A DNA stretch of 37,812 nt from a bacterium. GTDB lineage: Bacteria > Planctomycetota > Planctomycetia > Planctomycetales > Planctomycetaceae. Both the position numbers and the translations under genes were made by a program. This document shows positions 36,146-37,812 of the stretch, piece after piece; within the stretch, counting starts at the first letter, position 1, and every line of letters starts with the position of its first letter. Location of the stretch: NCBI GenBank assembly GCA_016124895.1, contig WGMU01000053.1:1-37812 (forward strand), read 5' to 3'. The notes beneath the pieces are model-generated. The model did no database searches. It had not been told where the DNA came from and saw nothing but the letters and a program-made list of their open reading frames with translations.

Positions 36146-36188
36146 GGTAGGCAACCTCAATGGGTGGTCGAGTTCACAAGTCATGTGA

Positions 36189-36548
36189 CTGCGCAGCAAC
36201 TGGCTGAATCCGCCGGAGCGGACGCGCGAGGAAGTGCTGGAGTTTCCCGGTTCGGTCGATGGTCCGTGGTCCCGCTACGTGACCGACCCCGACGACCGAG
36301 GCATCGGCACCGTCCGCTACCCGCGACTGGTCCCCAAAGACGAGGCCGCCGCCAGGAAGCTCAAAAAGCGAACCCTGACCAACCTCTACAACGAACGCCC
36401 GACGTGGCTCGACCTGGCCCACCGAAAACTCGACGAAGCCGTCTTCGCCGCCTACGGCTGGGACCCGGATATCAGCGACGACGACCTGCTGGCCCACCTG
36501 CTGGAACTGAACCTCGCCAGGGCGGCTGCGGAAAAAGGGGCGTCCTGA
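36189..36548 (+). pseudogene. C-terminal remnant of the same MmeI-like enzyme
   Basis: Immediately after an in-frame TGA (36186-36188) the frame encodes LRSNWLNPPERTREEVLEF, then GPWSRYVTDPDDRGIGTVRY, KKRTLTNLYNERPTWLDLAH and RKLDEAVFAAYGWDPDISDD with an ending LARAAAEKG. These are the last ~119 residues of MmeI-like methyltransferases (the LNPPE, NLYNxRPTWL and AVxxAYGW blocks). It has no start of its own upstream. It is the far end of the enzyme whose N-terminus is at 33974, so roughly 500 or more codons, including the whole SAM/catalytic core, are missing between them. Confidence 0.85.
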
Positions 36549-36583
36549 CCTGTCAAATCGGACTTTCCCGATCCCAGGTATAA

Positions 36584-36612
36584 TTGACACCTTGAATTCC
36601 CCTGTGGAATAA
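36584..36612 (+). promoter_or_regulatory. Promoter candidate for the toxin-antitoxin pair
   Basis: TTGACA at 36584-36589 is a perfect -35 hexamer. A 17-base spacer leads to GAATAA at 36607-36612. An overlapping TATAAT at 36579-36584 and an inverted TGTCAA/TTGACA pair (36551-36556 and 36584-36589) lie nearby. It is 50-60 bases upstream of the toxin start. Confidence 0.5.
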
Positions 36613-36629
36613 AATCCTGTACTTTCCGC

Positions 36630-36645
36630 TATCGCGTTGGCGATA
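36630..36645. promoter_or_regulatory. Operator-like inverted repeat before the toxin
   Basis: TATCGC (36630-36635), spacer GTTG, GCGATA (36640-36645): a perfect 6-bp inverted repeat just downstream of the promoter candidate and 22 bases before the toxin start. It is the right place for binding by the XRE antitoxin dimer, but binding is inferred. Confidence 0.45.
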
Positions 36646-36667
36646 ACATGACTGTGGAGCGTATGTC

Positions 36668-37057
36668 ATGGCATGGAGGTTGGAGTGGTCGCCGCGTTTT
36701 GAGGCCACGTTTAAGAAGCTCAAGAAGCAGCACAAGAACGAGTGCCTGAACGCTGCCGACAATCTCGACACGTACTTTCAGGCACTGGAGGAGGGGGCGA
36801 AACCGGCTCAATTGAGTTCGCAGGGATTCGTCCATAATGAAGGTGAGGGCGCCTATGCCGTCGACCAAACCATGCAACGCGACAAGTCGAAGCCACGACG
36901 GCGGACGAACACCGAAGTCCGGCTGTACGTGTACCCGGACGAATCCGCCGACGTGCTCTACGTCATCCTGATCGGCGGCAAGGGTTCACAGAGCCGGGAC
37001 GTGAACGAGGTTCACGAATTCGTCCGCGATATCAAAGCAGAATCCGAAGAGAAATAA
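36668..37057 (+). CDS. RelE/HigB-like toxin
   Basis: A 129-residue basic protein from ATG 36668. It opens WRLEWSPRFEATFKKLKKQH, the RelE-superfamily start with a helix that ends in basic residues, and has EVRLYVYPDESADVLYVILIGGKGSQSRD, the later beta-strands with an IGGKGSQS turn and an Arg-Asp pair. These are typical of ribosome-dependent mRNA interferases, though the catalytic residues cannot be assigned with certainty. The middle (AYAVDQTMQRDKSKPRRRTNT) is an unusual basic insertion. The toxin comes before the antitoxin, as in higBA. It ends 5 bases before the antitoxin gene. Confidence 0.8.
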   Translation: MAWRLEWSPRFEATFKKLKKQHKNECLNAADNLDTYFQALEEGAKPAQLSSQGFVHNEGEGAYAVDQTMQRDKSKPRRRTNTEVRLYVYPDESADVLYVILIGGKGSQSRDVNEVHEFVRDIKAESEEK

Positions 37058-37062
37058 GTCCA

Positions 37063-37668
37063 ATGGGCAAGACATCATCAAAATCCGCTACCAGCGTCCT
37101 CGACATGATCCGCGAGATCGAAGACGACGACTTCGCGGCTGAGCTGGAAACCATTCTGGCTGAGCGGCGAATTCTGAAGTCACTGATCGCAATGCGCATT
37201 GCAGCGGGCGTTTCGCAGGGAGACATCGCCGACAAGCTGGGGTGTTCGCAATCCCGTGTTTCGAAGCTCGAACGCGCCAATGACGGGGACCTGAAACTGG
37301 ACGAACTTGCCGCCTACGGTGCGGCGACCGGACGCGAATTTGAGATCCTCGCCCATCGCAAAGGCTCGACACCGGTCGACCGCGTCAAAGCCTACGCATT
37401 CTGCATTCACCGCGAACTGAAGTTCCTGGCATCCCTTGCGAAGGGGGATCAGTCGATGGCGCAGGGCGTCAGTGCGTTCATCGGTGAGGCGCTCTTCAAC
37501 GTTGTGAAAGCGATGAAGGACGCGGCGAAGACTCTTCCCAAACGTCCGCCAATCACGATGGAACTTGACGCCGACGAACTCGACGACGATTGCCCGGATG
37601 AGGCGGCAGCGGCACAACCACGCAAGCGGGCAAAACGCCGACGTCGTGAAGATGCCGTACCTGCTTGA
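37063..37668 (+). CDS. XRE-family antitoxin/regulator with long C-terminal extension
   Basis: A 201-residue protein. Residues ~20-38 are an acidic helix (EIEDDDFAAELETILAERR). A Cro/C1-type helix-turn-helix spans ~41-95 (LIAMRIAAGVSQGDIADKLG, SQSRVSKLERAN). The last ~100 residues, HRKGSTPVDRVKAYAFCIHR and on to an acidic then Lys/Arg-rich end (QPRKRAKRRRRED), are much longer than usual antitoxins, suggesting extra binding sites or a second role. It lies 5 bases after the toxin, so both are in one transcript. It would neutralise the toxin and repress the promoter at 36584. The identity as antitoxin follows from the context and the HTH. Confidence 0.8.
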   Translation: MGKTSSKSATSVLDMIREIEDDDFAAELETILAERRILKSLIAMRIAAGVSQGDIADKLGCSQSRVSKLERANDGDLKLDELAAYGAATGREFEILAHRKGSTPVDRVKAYAFCIHRELKFLASLAKGDQSMAQGVSAFIGEALFNVVKAMKDAAKTLPKRPPITMELDADELDDDCPDEAAAAQPRKRAKRRRREDAVPA

Positions 37669-37680
37669 GGCTTGCTGGCC

Positions 37681-37812
37681 TGCCCCCTGAAAACTGGTCC
37701 GGGGTTTATGAGAGTTTCCGGCCGATAAAGATCGGCGAAGGAGGCTTTCGATGACGAAGCAACGAAGACGACACAATCCCGAGCAGATCGTGAAGAAGCT
37801 GCGTGATGGGGA
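37681..37812 (+). mobile_element. Left end of an IS3-family insertion sequence (truncated by window)
   Basis: A terminal sequence TGCCCCCTGAAAACTGG at 37681, close to the IS3-family end consensus (TGx-CCCCTGAAAA-CTGG), begins 13 bases after the antitoxin stop. A strong AAGGAGG ribosome site (37738-37744) and an orfA start follow at 37751. The right end is outside the window, so the group, length and target duplication cannot be read. Confidence 0.75.
37751..37812 (+). CDS. IS3-family transposase OrfA, N-terminus (truncated by window edge)
   Basis: From ATG 37751 the first 20 codons encode M-T-K-Q-R-R-R-H-N-P-E-Q-I-V-K-K-L-R-D-G, the start of the helix-turn-helix of OrfA-type transposase proteins of IS3 elements (…PEQIVxxL). 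The rest is outside the window. A perfect ribosome site AAGGAGG is 6 bases upstream. Confidence 0.75.
   Translation, partial: MTKQRRRHNPEQIVKKLRDG

Overview
This window is about 60% GC with dense protein coding and looks like a chromosomal segment of a planctomycete. Evidence: a very large exported five-haem cytochrome c fused to a soluble-dehydrogenase-like propeller, several exported proteins of no recognised family, an unusual BamA with a lipobox-like leader, planctomycete-style intergenic hairpins, and few strong Shine-Dalgarno sites. The species assignment is inference; no rRNA gene is present.

Layout. 1-483 is the start of lysC (minus strand, cut by the window edge). 708-4925 is the multihaem protein. 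5088-5825 is a small membrane protein plus a small HNH protein. 6089-11967 holds holB, a degenerate rhomboid, ispH, an exported protein, infA, rnhA and a lipoprotein. 11986-18415 is almost all minus strand: cmk, feoB, feoA, an exported protein, an SDR epimerase and a PhyH-type dioxygenase. 18689-21625 is bamA. 21739-22973 holds a DJ-1/PfpI protein and an AT-richer orphan membrane protein with an intrinsic terminator and two strong intergenic hairpins nearby. 23203-28144 is a minus-strand housekeeping run (pheA, tpiA, secG, yicC, gmk, rpoZ). 28426-32872 holds hemH, a class II photolyase, an ECF sigma factor and lgt.

From about 32873 the character changes to an accessory region. After 1.1 kb without a convincing gene there is a MmeI-like type IIL restriction-modification gene. 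Its N-terminal nuclease part (33974 to about 34858) and its last ~119 codons (36189-36548) survive. The methyltransferase core between them has been replaced by about 1.3 kb of AT-richer DNA carrying two overlapping genes: a membrane-anchored coiled-coil protein and a small protein with a FlgT-C-like beta-domain. This pair is the best candidate here for an undescribed system. Next come a RelE/HigB-like toxin with an XRE antitoxin, with its own promoter-like and operator-like sequences, and then the left end of an IS3-family element running off the window.

Working together: secG/bamA/lgt serve the cell envelope; ispH, hemH, feoAB, pheA, lysC and tpiA are core metabolism; holB, rnhA, infA, rpoZ, gmk and cmk are information and nucleotide genes. 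The right end is a damaged defence/TA/IS cluster.
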